Assembly (NCBI GenBank): GCA_031082105.1
Contig: JAVHLO010000002.1
Location: 1 to 31,529 of the forward strand
Source: Planctomycetota bacterium
Lineage (GTDB): Bacteria; Planctomycetota; MHYJ01; JACQXL01; JAVHLO01
DNA: 31,529 nt
Direction: 5' to 3'
The translations under genes and the position numbers were made by a program. The first letter of the stretch is position 1. The number at the start of each line of letters is the position of its first letter. Positions 25,085 through 31,529 of this stretch are shown piece by piece. The notes beneath the pieces are model-generated. The model made no database searches. It saw nothing but the letters and a program-made list of their open reading frames with translations, and had not been told where the DNA came from.

Positions 25085-25846
25085 ATGGGTGCCGGGAGCA
25101 CCTGTGGCAAGTGCAAGTGCAAGAAGCACGGCGGCTCGGGCTATGCCAAAGGCAAGGGCAAAGGGAAGGGATCCGGGAAGGGTTCAGGGGCAGGCAAAGG
25201 CAGCGGCACGGGCGACGGCTCCGGCCAGGGGACCGGTTCAGGCTCGACCGCCCAAGGAGGCGGCGGCCAGGGGAATGCCGGCTCCGCCTCGCAGGGGACC
25301 GGCCGGGATTCAAACAGCGGTTCGGGCAGTCAGCAGGGTGGAGGCGGACCTCAGGCCGGCTCGGGCAGCGCACAGCCCGGCGGGCCGGGCGGCGCCACCC
25401 AGGGTGATGCCCGGACAACCGGCCAGAACCCCGGAGTCGGGCCGCAGGGCGGCGGGCTCGTCTCAGCCGGCAAGGCGGCCACGGAAACGCTTCGCAAGTT
25501 CCTGCGCGGTGAGATCGATGAGAAGGCGCTCGAAGAGGCCGGTATCTCTCTCCAGGACCTTCAGAACTTCCTCAGAAACACGCTTGCCATACTCGAGGCG
25601 CGGATGAGCGCGGCCAACGCCAACAACGCGCGGCCCGGAGAACCTGGCAGGCCCAACGTGGAAGTCGATTCCGCGGCGGGTGAGGCGAAACAGGGCGGCG
25701 GCACCGACGCGACCGGGCAGCTTGCGCGCATTGAGATGGAAAAGAAGGAACGCGAGTTGAAGGAGTTCTTCGATTCCATCCGCGACAAGATCTCGCCCGA
25801 GTATCGCGAACTCCTCGAAGAGTACTTCAAGACGCTGGCCAAGTAG
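25085..25846 (+). CDS. Gly/Lys/Ser-rich protein with conserved helical C-terminus
   Basis: A 253-residue protein. It opens with a CGKCKCKKH motif, then a long low-complexity tract of GKGKG/GSGKGSG and Gly/Gln/Ser repeats (about 20-125). A folded helical region follows: LRKFLRGEIDEKALEEAGISLQDLQ then FLRNTLAILEARMSA, and a C-terminal charged coil ELKEFFDSIRDKISPEYRELLEEYFKTL. The last pattern is the usual ending of small partners of DUF4175-type proteins. There is no signal peptide, although the preceding gene sits only 9 nt upstream, so the two are surely co-transcribed. GAGAG precedes the ATG. I know no enzyme function; the basic/Gly-rich part could bind the acidic tail of the DUF4175-like protein, which is inference from charge. 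Confidence 0.7.
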   Translation: MGAGSTCGKCKCKKHGGSGYAKGKGKGKGSGKGSGAGKGSGTGDGSGQGTGSGSTAQGGGGQGNAGSASQGTGRDSNSGSGSQQGGGGPQAGSGSAQPGGPGGATQGDARTTGQNPGVGPQGGGLVSAGKAATETLRKFLRGEIDEKALEEAGISLQDLQNFLRNTLAILEARMSAANANNARPGEPGRPNVEVDSAAGEAKQGGGTDATGQLARIEMEKKERELKEFFDSIRDKISPEYRELLEEYFKTLAK

Positions 25847-25872
25847 CTTTGCGGCCGGAGTTGACCGGGTTT

Positions 25873-25940
25873 GTAGTAAGGCACGCAGGCCGCAGCCGGA
25901 GTGCCGTCGTTTCCTCCCTGGAAGACGCCACCGCCGGCAC
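25873..25940. repeat. Partial second copy of the GTAGTA palindromic element
   Basis: The left arm at 25873-25908 is nearly identical to 20832-20865. The right arm is cut short after GACGCCACC. It ends just before the promoter at 25949-25976. Confidence 0.7.
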
Positions 25941-25948
25941 GTCAATCC

Positions 25949-25976
25949 TTGAAAATCGCACGGGAATTGATACAAT
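25949..25976 (+). promoter_or_regulatory. Sigma70-like promoter for the response regulator
   Basis: TTGAAA (25949-25954), a 16-nt spacer, and TACAAT (25971-25976). Transcription should begin near 25983, so a GTG start at 25901 is excluded and ATG 25988 would leave almost no leader; ATG 26042 fits best. Confidence 0.6.
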
Positions 25977-26041
25977 CCTCATTCAGTATGGCACCGGGAG
26001 CGCAGACGCTGGTTCCAATAGAAAGACGTGAGCCTCAAGCT

Positions 26042-26542
26042 ATGCCTCCAGATGATGAGATGGAGTCGATCCTCCAGGAATTTGCGCCGCAGAAGGGCCA
26101 GCCGGAGAAGAAGGCGGACAAGGTGACCGTGCTGGTCGTGGATGACCATAGCCACATACGCAAGGTGCTCTGTCATATCCTCGGCAACGCCGGGTATCTG
26201 ACGCTGGATGCATCTCGGGGCGCGCAGGCGCTCGAGATCCTCGCCGGCAGAAAGGACATCCCCGTCGTCCTGATGGATATCATGATGCCCGATTTGGACG
26301 GCTATGCCACGTGCTTCCAGATCAACCAGGACAGGGCGAAGTACGGCCGTCCTTCCGTGATCATGGTCAGCGCGAAGTCCGAGCGCGCGGACGTCCTCCT
26401 GGGGATCAAACACGGCGCCATCGACTACGTCGTCAAGCCGTTTCACAAGAACACCGTCCTGCAGAAGGTCGCGCGGGCGATCGAGCTTCACCAGAGAGGG
26501 CCGGCCCCGGAAGAACAGGGAGACCCGGCGCCGGCGGAGTAG
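26042..26542 (+). CDS. Single-domain response regulator (CheY-like)
   Basis: A 166-residue receiver protein. After a 27-residue acidic/Gln-rich leader the receiver fold runs from about 28 to 150: acidic pair Asp34-Asp35 (VVDDHSH), phospho-acceptor Asp79 in LMDIMMPDLDGY, Ser110 in MVSAKSE, Lys132 in YVVKPFHK. All phosphorelay residues are present. There is no output domain; the tail is short, Pro/Ala/Glu-rich. It should relay phosphate from an unlinked histidine kinase to a protein target. There is no kinase gene in the window, so the partner is elsewhere. No Shine-Dalgarno is obvious before ATG 26042 (GTGAG lies 10-14 nt upstream), and ATG 25988 is the alternative. It is transcribed alone; the following gap holds a repeat. 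Confidence 0.9.
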   Translation: MPPDDEMESILQEFAPQKGQPEKKADKVTVLVVDDHSHIRKVLCHILGNAGYLTLDASRGAQALEILAGRKDIPVVLMDIMMPDLDGYATCFQINQDRAKYGRPSVIMVSAKSERADVLLGIKHGAIDYVVKPFHKNTVLQKVARAIELHQRGPAPEEQGDPAPAE

Positions 26543-26582
26543 TCCTCGCAGCGAGACAGGCCTTCGCCCCCGAGAACCCATG

Positions 26583-26813
26583 AACCGCCATGACGCCAGG
26601 AGCGCCAAGGTCGCCAGGAACTGCGAAGAAGCCAAGTCCCGCCGGATGCAGGAACAGAGACTTCAGCAGACTCTGACGAGACGACAGAACATCCTGTCCC
26701 GTGCAAGTCTCGTTTCCGCCTCAGGCGGATCCCTCCCTTGGCGGGACGAATCGAAGGTCTGACGTGCCGAGAAGTCGTGAGAATCCCGGTGTTCTCCTGG
26801 CGTCTTGGCGGTT
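26583..26813. repeat. 231-bp element with 20-bp terminal inverted repeats
   Basis: AACCGCCATGACGCCAGGAG (26583-26602) is inverted at 26794-26813 with one mismatch. No intact gene lies between the ends. It fills most of the gap 26543-26896, where no other feature is seen. A long open frame runs from 26738 through the right end into the protease gene but is not translated in any supported way. Confidence 0.85.
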
Positions 26814-26896
26814 ACCGGGCCGCCGAAATATCGAGTCTTGTTTCGGATCATGTGGACCCGGGATTCTGGTCCACGCCGTCAGTCAGGAATGCAAAC

Positions 26897-27394
26897 ATGT
26901 TCGCAGAACTCCGCACGAAAGACGTCATCATCCTGGGTTGTGGCAATATCCTCTTCGGCGACGACGGCTTCGGCCCGGCGGTCATCGAACGGCTCGAACA
27001 GGCGGGCCCCCTGCCTGCCCATGCCTTCGCCGAAGACGTCGGCACTTCGGTGAAACAGCTTCTCGTTGACATGGCCTACGGCGATCCCCGTCCGAAATGT
27101 GTGATAATTGTAGACGCCGTCGACAGGCCCGGCCATTTGCCCGGAGACGTCTTCGAGATCGCCCCGGACGAGATCCCCATGAACAAGCTGAGCGACTTTT
27201 CCGTCCACGCGTTCCCGTCTGGGAACCTCCTCAAGCAGCTCAAGGACCAGCACGGCGTGGATGTCGTGATCCTCGCCTGCCAGGTGAGCCCGTTGCCGAA
27301 TGAGGTCCACCAGGGCCTCTCCGCGCCAGCACAGAAGGCGGTCGAGCCCGCCGTCCGGCGGATCCTCGAGATCGTCGCCCGATACGGGCGCTAG
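26897..27394 (+). CDS. Hydrogenase-maturation-type endopeptidase (HycI/FrhD-like)
   Basis: A 165-residue protease of the family that clips the C-terminal tail of NiFe-hydrogenase large subunits after metal insertion. The signature is near the start: VIILGCGNILFGDDGFGPAVI. Candidate nickel-sensing residues are Asp23, Asp73 (IIVDAVDRPGH) and His104 (FSVHAFPSG), matching the Glu/Asp-Asp-His trio known in HybD and HycI. The GCGNxLFGDDGFG wording resembles the F420-hydrogenase/group 3 branch. No hydrogenase structural or hyp genes are nearby, so the substrate must be encoded elsewhere. The start is ATG 26897, with AGGAA 8 nt before it; the longer upstream frame runs through a repeat and is rejected. 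A terminal-inverted-repeat element begins 2 nt after the stop codon. Confidence 0.85.
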   Translation: MFAELRTKDVIILGCGNILFGDDGFGPAVIERLEQAGPLPAHAFAEDVGTSVKQLLVDMAYGDPRPKCVIIVDAVDRPGHLPGDVFEIAPDEIPMNKLSDFSVHAFPSGNLLKQLKDQHGVDVVILACQVSPLPNEVHQGLSAPAQKAVEPAVRRILEIVARYGR

Positions 27395-27396
27395 CA

Positions 27397-27535
27397 GCCT
27401 GTCCGAGTAATGCCAGGCTGACCGATTTTGGAGTGCGCCCCGACGCATCGGGACGCTTTCCCTCAAAGGGTGAAGCCTAAGCGGCGGTTGCGACCGCCGC
27501 AGTCCAAAGCCGCCTTTGTCCGTTACTCGGACGGG
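27397..27535. repeat. MITE-like element with 14-bp terminal inverted repeats
   Basis: GCCTGTCCGAGTAA at the left end (27397-27410) matches the inverted right end TTACTCGGACGGGC (27523-27536) at 13 of 14 positions. Inside are TTTTGGAGTGCG/CGCAGTCCAAAG and GGCGGTTGCGACCGCC inversions. It starts immediately after the protease stop. Confidence 0.8.
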
Positions 27536-27547
27536 CAACAAGCCCGG

Positions 27548-27579
27548 CACTATTCATGATCCGGGAGCGCCGGCTTCCC
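27548..27579. repeat. Copy of the GCACTATTCATGA end motif
   Basis: GCACTATTCATGATCCGGGAGCGCCGG resembles the ends of the element at 9248-9366 (TTATTCATGATCTGGGAGCGCC) and 3982-3996 in reverse. It is probably a remnant end. Confidence 0.45.
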
Positions 27580-27643
27580 AGACGGACCCACCGGTATCGG
27601 GGTCGGTCCGAACAAATTGAACCCGGTTTTTCGAGGCTGAACC

Positions 27644-28834
27644 ATGGATTATGCGGCCATCGTTCGCGAGGCTAGGAGACTCAGGGACGAGGTTGTGCGG
27701 TTGCGTCGTCGGATCCACTCGTATCCCGAGCTTGCATTCGAGGAGCGCCGGACCGGCCGGCTCGCGGCCGGCTACCTCAAGGCGCTCGGCCTCAAGGTGC
27801 GGAGCGGCATCGCGAAGACCGGCGTCGTCGGGCTGCTGGACATCGGCGCAAAACAAACCATCGGCTTGCGCGCGGACATGGATGCGCTGCCGGTGACGGA
27901 ACAGACGGGTCTGCCGTTCGCGTCACGCATCCCCGGACGGATGCACGCCTGCGGCCACGACGCCCATGTGGCGATGCTGCTCGCCACGGCCAGGCTGCTC
28001 TGCCGGCACAGGAACGAGCTGCGCAGCAATGTCAAGTTCATCTTCCAGCCCAGCGAGGAGACCCCGCCGGGCGGGGCCGCCCCCATGATCAGGGCGGGCG
28101 CACTCGAGCGGCCGCACGTCGATGCCATGTTCGGCATGCATTGCGACAGCTCGCTGCCGACCGGCAAGATCGGGATCAAGCACGGGGTGGCAATGGCGAA
28201 TGCGGATAACGTGAACATCACCGTTATCGGCCGCGGAGGGCATGCCGCCCGGCCGCACGAGTCGGTCGATGCCATCGCAACGGCCGGGGCAATCGTGTCT
28301 ATCCTGCAGACGATCGTGTCGCGCAACATCAATCCTGTCGAGCCGACCGTCATCACGCTCGGCACGGTCAGAGGCGGGACCAAGAGCAATATCATCTGCG
28401 ACCGCGTGGAGATGCAGGGCACCATGCGCAGCGTAACGCTGTCGACACGGCGGAAGTTGCCGGCCCTCGTCGCGCGGGTCGCGCGCGGCGTGGCCAACAG
28501 CATGGGCGCGGAAGCGGATGTGCAGGTGTTCAGGGGCTATCCGTTGCTGAAGAACCACGCCGCGGCCGTCAGGCAGATAGTATCCCTGTCGCACAAGCTA
28601 TTCGGCAATTCCTCGGTCGTATTCCTCGAACATCCGGTCATGGGCGCCGAGGATTTCGCCTACTACCTCCGCAAGGCGCAGGGGGCGTTCATCCGGCTGG
28701 GGACAGCCAACCCGCGTAAGAAGAGCATCTACCCGTGGCATCATCCGAAGTTCAACGTCGATGAGGATGCGCTGCCGGTCGGCGTGGCCCTCTTCGCGGC
28801 CCTGGCGCTCGGCCACCCGGACGAGACAGCGTAG
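27644..28834 (+). CDS. M20-family amidohydrolase (N-acyl-amino-acid/hippurate hydrolase type)
   Basis: A 396-residue metal-dependent amidohydrolase of the M20D group (HipO, AbgB, indole-acetyl-amino-acid hydrolases), which cleave N-acyl amino acids. Motifs in order: RRIHSYPELAFEE (22-35), RADMDALPVTEQTGLPFAS (76-94), the metal-site GRMHACGHDAH (Cys103, His105), PSEETPPGGA (Glu138/139), MHCDSSLPTG (His166), VIGRGGHAARPHESVD in the dimerisation domain, and MGAEDFAYY near the C-terminus, then YPWHHPKFNVDED. All ligands seem present. GAGG precedes the ATG by 7 nt. The substrate cannot be read from sequence. It is flanked on both sides by repeats and has no operon partner. Confidence 0.93.
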   Translation: MDYAAIVREARRLRDEVVRLRRRIHSYPELAFEERRTGRLAAGYLKALGLKVRSGIAKTGVVGLLDIGAKQTIGLRADMDALPVTEQTGLPFASRIPGRMHACGHDAHVAMLLATARLLCRHRNELRSNVKFIFQPSEETPPGGAAPMIRAGALERPHVDAMFGMHCDSSLPTGKIGIKHGVAMANADNVNITVIGRGGHAARPHESVDAIATAGAIVSILQTIVSRNINPVEPTVITLGTVRGGTKSNIICDRVEMQGTMRSVTLSTRRKLPALVARVARGVANSMGAEADVQVFRGYPLLKNHAAAVRQIVSLSHKLFGNSSVVFLEHPVMGAEDFAYYLRKAQGAFIRLGTANPRKKSIYPWHHPKFNVDEDALPVGVALFAALALGHPDETA

Positions 28835-28849
28835 CCATACGACGGGGAT

Positions 28850-28985
28850 GTTCACCACAGAAACACAGAGAGCGCAGCGCAGCAGAGCCGCAACCAAAAC
28901 GAACCGCAAAGCACACAGAGAGCGCAAAGCAAGAAGAGCTCAGCGGGGCAATTGACTTTCGCGCTTTGCGTTCTTTGCGGTGAAC
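28850..28985. repeat. Inverted-repeat element GTTCACC..GGTGAAC
   Basis: GTTCACCACAGAAACACAGAG.. at 28850 is answered by GCGTTCTTTGCGGTGAAC ending at 28985. The centre is rich in CACAGAGAGCGCAAAG words. It is a low-complexity dispersed type and non-coding. Confidence 0.65.
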
Positions 28986-29002
28986 AAATCTTGTCAAACA
29001 AA

Positions 29003-29082
29003 CAGAGTTTTGCCGGACTGTAGTACGGAGTTGCGGTCGCGCTGCGCCGGAGATTCCCTCTGTTCTACTACTCTGCAAAACC
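29003..29082. repeat. Small palindromic element (GTTTTGC..GCAAAAC)
   Basis: GTTTTGC (29007-29013) and GCAAAAC (29075-29081) bracket a sequence with TGTAGTACGGAG and CTACTACTC, distantly like the GTAGTA/TACTAC family at 20832 and 25873. Confidence 0.45.
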
Positions 29083-29118
29083 GTGTTTCTCTGGCAAGAT
29101 TTTTCGGTTAGGTGGAGT

Positions 29119-29178
29119 ATCCACGGATTACCCGGATTCGCACGGAAAAAGCTACTGGAATCCGTGAAATCCGCGGAT
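29119..29178. repeat. Inverted-repeat element ATCCACGGATT..CCGCGGAT
   Basis: The arm at 29119-29138 is inverted at 29159-29178 with about 17 of 20 matches. It shares GGATTTCACGG-type words with the hairpin at 6972-7027. It lies about 95 bp past the 3' end of the receiver-PilZ gene. Confidence 0.65.
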
Positions 29179-29272
29179 CATATTTCGGTTGCGGCTACGT
29201 TGCGCCAGGTTCTCCGTGTTTCTGTAGTTTGCTGCCGCCTGCGTGTCGGGATCGGCCTGAACTGCGCGGAAG

Positions 29273-30127
29273 CTACGCTTCCACGAGCTTCTTGAGGTGT
29301 GACGCCGTCTCTGGCGGGACGCTGGTGAAGAATGCGCCGACGGACTCCGTCTTGCCGCCCGCGGGTCGAAAGACGTGCACAATCCTGCCCCTGGCCTGAA
29401 GGCTGCCGTCTCCAGCCACGGAAAGGATCATCTCGATATCCTGCGACTCCGGATTCGTAAGCGCGTACGGGTACATCCAGCACTTCTCGTGCACTGTGCC
29501 GGCGCAGTAGCCCGCGCATGAATCGCACGCGTCGAGCTCGAAGCACACACCGTGATTGCACAGGTTGACGACGCGCGTCCTGTAGATGATCTGCGTGGCC
29601 TTTTTGGGGGGACTCCACGAGAATGAGAACACAACGGGCTTGCGCCTGGACTTTCTTCTCTCCTTTTCCACCGCGGCCTGGGCGGGAGCCTTGTGCTTGG
29701 CCAGGGCTTTCGCGACCTTCTCAATGACGATTTCGCGCCTGAAGGGTTTCACGATGTAGTCGTCCGCGTTCACCTGCAGCGCCTGTACAACGGACTCCTT
29801 TGTCCGCTGGGCCGTGCAGAGGATGACGGGAATATGCTTCGTCTCGGGACTTGATTTCAACGACCTGCACACGGTCATGCCGTCCATGACCGGCATCATC
29901 ACGTCCAGGAGCACGAGGTCGACATGTTCTTTCGCGGCCAGCTCGAGCGCCTGGCGGCCGTTGTTGGCCTCGATGCACTTGTAGCCCACGTTGGTGAGGA
30001 AGAGCACGAGAATTCGCCTGATATTCACGTCGTCATCGACGACGAGAACCATGCGTCCCTTTGTGCTTGAAGTGATCTCGTCAAGCTGCTTTAATATTGT
30101 CTCGGTGTTTCTTTCCTTGTCAGCCAT
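29273..30127 (-). CDS. Receiver-PilZ response regulator with Cys cluster
   Basis: A 284-residue two-domain protein. The receiver domain (about 25-145) has Asp31-Asp32, phospho-acceptor Asp75 in LLDVMMPVMDG, Thr105 and Lys127, all intact. After an Ala/Lys/Glu linker comes a PilZ-type beta-barrel (about 155-282) opening with RRKSRRKPV and continuing to NLCNHGVCFEL, the counterpart of the family's RxxxR and (D/N)xSxxG; here the Ser position is not kept, so cyclic-di-GMP binding is uncertain. Six Cys lie within 27 residues (190, 195, 201, 204, 208, 216), an insertion unlike usual PilZ proteins. The start is ATG 30127, with GGAG 8 nt before it. The frame extends to 30211, but the longer start has no support. 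It is divergent from the Sua5 gene. Confidence 0.88.
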   Translation of the reverse strand: MADKERNTETILKQLDEITSSTKGRMVLVVDDDVNIRRILVLFLTNVGYKCIEANNGRQALELAAKEHVDLVLLDVMMPVMDGMTVCRSLKSSPETKHIPVILCTAQRTKESVVQALQVNADDYIVKPFRREIVIEKVAKALAKHKAPAQAAVEKERRKSRRKPVVFSFSWSPPKKATQIIYRTRVVNLCNHGVCFELDACDSCAGYCAGTVHEKCWMYPYALTNPESQDIEMILSVAGDGSLQARGRIVHVFRPAGGKTESVGAFFTSVPPETASHLKKLVEA

Positions 30128-30237
30128 GTTCTTGGCTCCCTGCGTGCGACCGGCGAATATGGCCAAGACCTCGCGGGGAAGGTCGTGTTGACTCGACGAG
30201 TAGTCTGCCACAAGAACCCGGAAAAGTCAATAGTTTT

Positions 30238-31365
30238 GTGAAAGAAAATCGCAACATTCTTCCAGCCGCGTCAAGGTCGATCGCGCGCGCCGCGCGCTTG
30301 ATCAGGGCCGGCGGACTGGTCGCTTTTCCGACCGAGACGGTGTACGGTCTCGGCGCGAACGCGTTCGACGCGGCGGCCGTCGCCCGGATATTCGAGGCGA
30401 AGGGGCGACCCAGATTCAACCCGCTCATCGTCCACGTGTCTTCACTTCGTGACGCCCTGAGACTGTGGCGGCGCGTGCCTGCTCGCATGCGGCGCCTGAT
30501 GGACTCGTTCTGGCCCGGTCCACTGGCCCTTGTTCTGCCGAAGTCGACACGAGTCCCGGACATCGTCACTGCGGGGCTGGATTCTGTTGCGGTGAGGATG
30601 CCCGACCATCCGGTGGCCCTGGACCTCCTCAGACGTTGCGGCTGCCCCGTGGCGGCCCCCAGCGCGAACCGGTTCGGCAGGCCCAGCCCGACGTGCGCTC
30701 GGGATGTGCTTCTGGAGCTTGGCGAAAGGGTCGACATGATCCTCGACGGTGGGCCGTCACCGATCGGACTGGAATCCACGGTCGTCTCGTTCATCGACGG
30801 AGAGCCGGTGGTCATGCGCGCGGGCAGCACGACGGTCGAGGCGCTGGAGAAGACGCTGCGGCGCCGAATCGGCGTGATGCCCGGCCCGGCCCGGCCCGGC
30901 GACCGCAAGAAGACATCCGCCGCCGCGCCGGCAGGCTCGACGCCAGGTCTGCGCTCACCGGGGATTATGGAAGGACACTGCGCGCGGGGAGGCAAGCCGC
31001 TCTTCATCCTGACGCGGCGCCGGCGTCCGACGGGCAGAGGGGGCCATTCGGCGGTCTTCCCGCTCTCCAGGTCCGCCCTGCTCACGCTCAGACCCGTCCC
31101 CGACGCCCGTCGGTTCGCATTCGTCGAGATCCTCTCGCCGATGGGCGATCTCGTCGAGGCCGCAACGAGGCTCTTCGCGTCGATACGGCGGCTGGAAGCG
31201 ACCGATGTGGACTGTATGCTCGCGCGTCCTGTGGCGCGAAGAGGGCTGGGGCTTGCGATAATGGACAGGCTTGAGCGGGCTGCCGCGGGACGGGCGTGGA
31301 TCGACGAGACTTCCCGCAGCGTCATCGTGGTCGGAGACTCGGAACCCTTCAGCGTTCAGCCGTGA
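30238..31365 (+). CDS. L-threonylcarbamoyladenylate synthase (Sua5/YwlC type)
   Basis: A 375-residue two-domain enzyme making threonylcarbamoyl-AMP from threonine, bicarbonate and ATP for the tRNA t6A37 modification. The N-terminal YrdC-like domain shows GGLVAFPTETVYGLGANAF, KGRPRFNPLIVHV, FWPGPLALVLPKS, PVAAPSANRFGRPSPT and GGPSPIGLESTVVSF. A basic linker then leads to a C-terminal Sua5 domain (about 240-370) with FAFVEILSPMGDL and GLGLAIMDRLERAAAGR. In most Sua5 proteins the linker has SPGMxxxHYAP; here it reads SPGIMEGHCARGG, keeping the His but not Tyr-Ala-Pro. GTG 30238 has a GGAAAAG 11 nt upstream; earlier starts lack support. It is divergent from the receiver-PilZ gene; a clear promoter was not found. 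Confidence 0.92.
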   Translation: MKENRNILPAASRSIARAARLIRAGGLVAFPTETVYGLGANAFDAAAVARIFEAKGRPRFNPLIVHVSSLRDALRLWRRVPARMRRLMDSFWPGPLALVLPKSTRVPDIVTAGLDSVAVRMPDHPVALDLLRRCGCPVAAPSANRFGRPSPTCARDVLLELGERVDMILDGGPSPIGLESTVVSFIDGEPVVMRAGSTTVEALEKTLRRRIGVMPGPARPGDRKKTSAAAPAGSTPGLRSPGIMEGHCARGGKPLFILTRRRRPTGRGGHSAVFPLSRSALLTLRPVPDARRFAFVEILSPMGDLVEAATRLFASIRRLEATDVDCMLARPVARRGLGLAIMDRLERAAAGRAWIDETSRSVIVVGDSEPFSVQP

Positions 31366-31409
31366 CAGGGACTTCTCTGGATACTGAGTCCACAAGATCT
31401 GAAATAGAT

Positions 31410-31421
31410 CCAGGATCCTGG
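31410..31421. repeat. 12-bp palindrome after Sua5
   Basis: CCAGGATCCTGG is a perfect palindrome 45 nt after the stop. There is no U-tract, so a terminator role is weak. The rest of the window (to 31529) holds CACGGAAACACACAGAAGG-like words, probably the start of another dispersed element cut by the window end. Confidence 0.4.
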
Positions 31422-31529
31422 CGCCCCTGTTCGCGAGCCACAGAATCACACGGAAACACACAGAAGGACACGGAAGAAGGCAATTGCGAACCGAAAGATC
31501 CTATTGACGCCCTTCGCGAGTTTCTCGGA

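Noticed and set aside
25901..26041. Longer N-terminus of the response regulator
   Set aside because: The GTG at 25901 lies upstream of the promoter and inside a repeat.
26738..26896. N-terminal extension of the hydrogenase protease
   Set aside because: Runs through the right end of a repeat; family signature and ribosome site fit ATG 26897.
30120..31325. 401-codon minus-strand open frame
   Set aside because: Antisense to a clear Sua5 gene; Ser/Arg-rich and motif-free.

Overview
The window is GC-rich, gene-dense bacterial DNA. Its flavour is that of a Planctomycetota/PVC-type or similarly complex, metagenome-known lineage. The reasons are two very different Hanks-type Ser/Thr kinases, a stand-alone LigD-type phosphoesterase, a BatA/von Willebrand A (vWA)/DUF4175-like cluster of the kind common in Planctomycetes, and large hypothetical secreted proteins. 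I see no marker gene that fixes the taxon, so this is an inference. I recognised no rRNA, tRNA or CRISPR array.

Layout. 40-3519 (minus) encodes a membrane Ser/Thr kinase with an extracytoplasmic lectin-like and TPR half. A gap with a strong sigma70-like promoter follows, then a LigD 3'-phosphoesterase-domain protein (4011-4487), a four-copy tandem repeat array (4534-4750) and an O-antigen-ligase/TPR membrane protein (4803-6950). Next come a histone-deacetylase-like amidohydrolase (7124-8053) and glutamate formimidoyltransferase (8250-9176). A secreted protein with about 12 copies of a GNDxY/QG repeat (9428-11407) follows. A sigma70-like promoter then precedes a secreted HEAT-repeat protein (11540-12607), which overlaps a soluble kinase (12576-14321) carrying four MshEN-like motifs and four zinc ribbons. 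A small unknown gene lies on the minus strand (14596-15060).

15692-25846 is one co-directional cluster. It holds a BatA-type membrane protein, two tandem paralogous membrane-anchored proteins that I read as three STN/N0-like domains each, a vWA membrane protein whose frame is broken near 22300, a DUF4175-like membrane protein, and a Gly-rich/charged partner. Related clusters usually carry a MoxR AAA+ ATPase and a DUF58 protein; neither is in this window.

The right end carries a single-domain response regulator (26042-26542) behind a clear promoter, an orphan hydrogenase-maturation-type endopeptidase (26897-27394), an M20 amidohydrolase (27644-28834), a receiver-PilZ protein with a six-Cys cluster (29273-30127, minus) and a Sua5-type threonylcarbamoyl-AMP synthase (30238-31365).

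A striking feature is that most gaps over about 100 bp contain a palindromic or terminal-inverted-repeat element, and these belong to several different families. Some abut stop codons. One has an 18-bp direct repeat on each side and appears to have split an operon. Receiver, PilZ and MshEN-like modules together hint at phosphorelay and cyclic-di-GMP signalling, but that link is only inferred.
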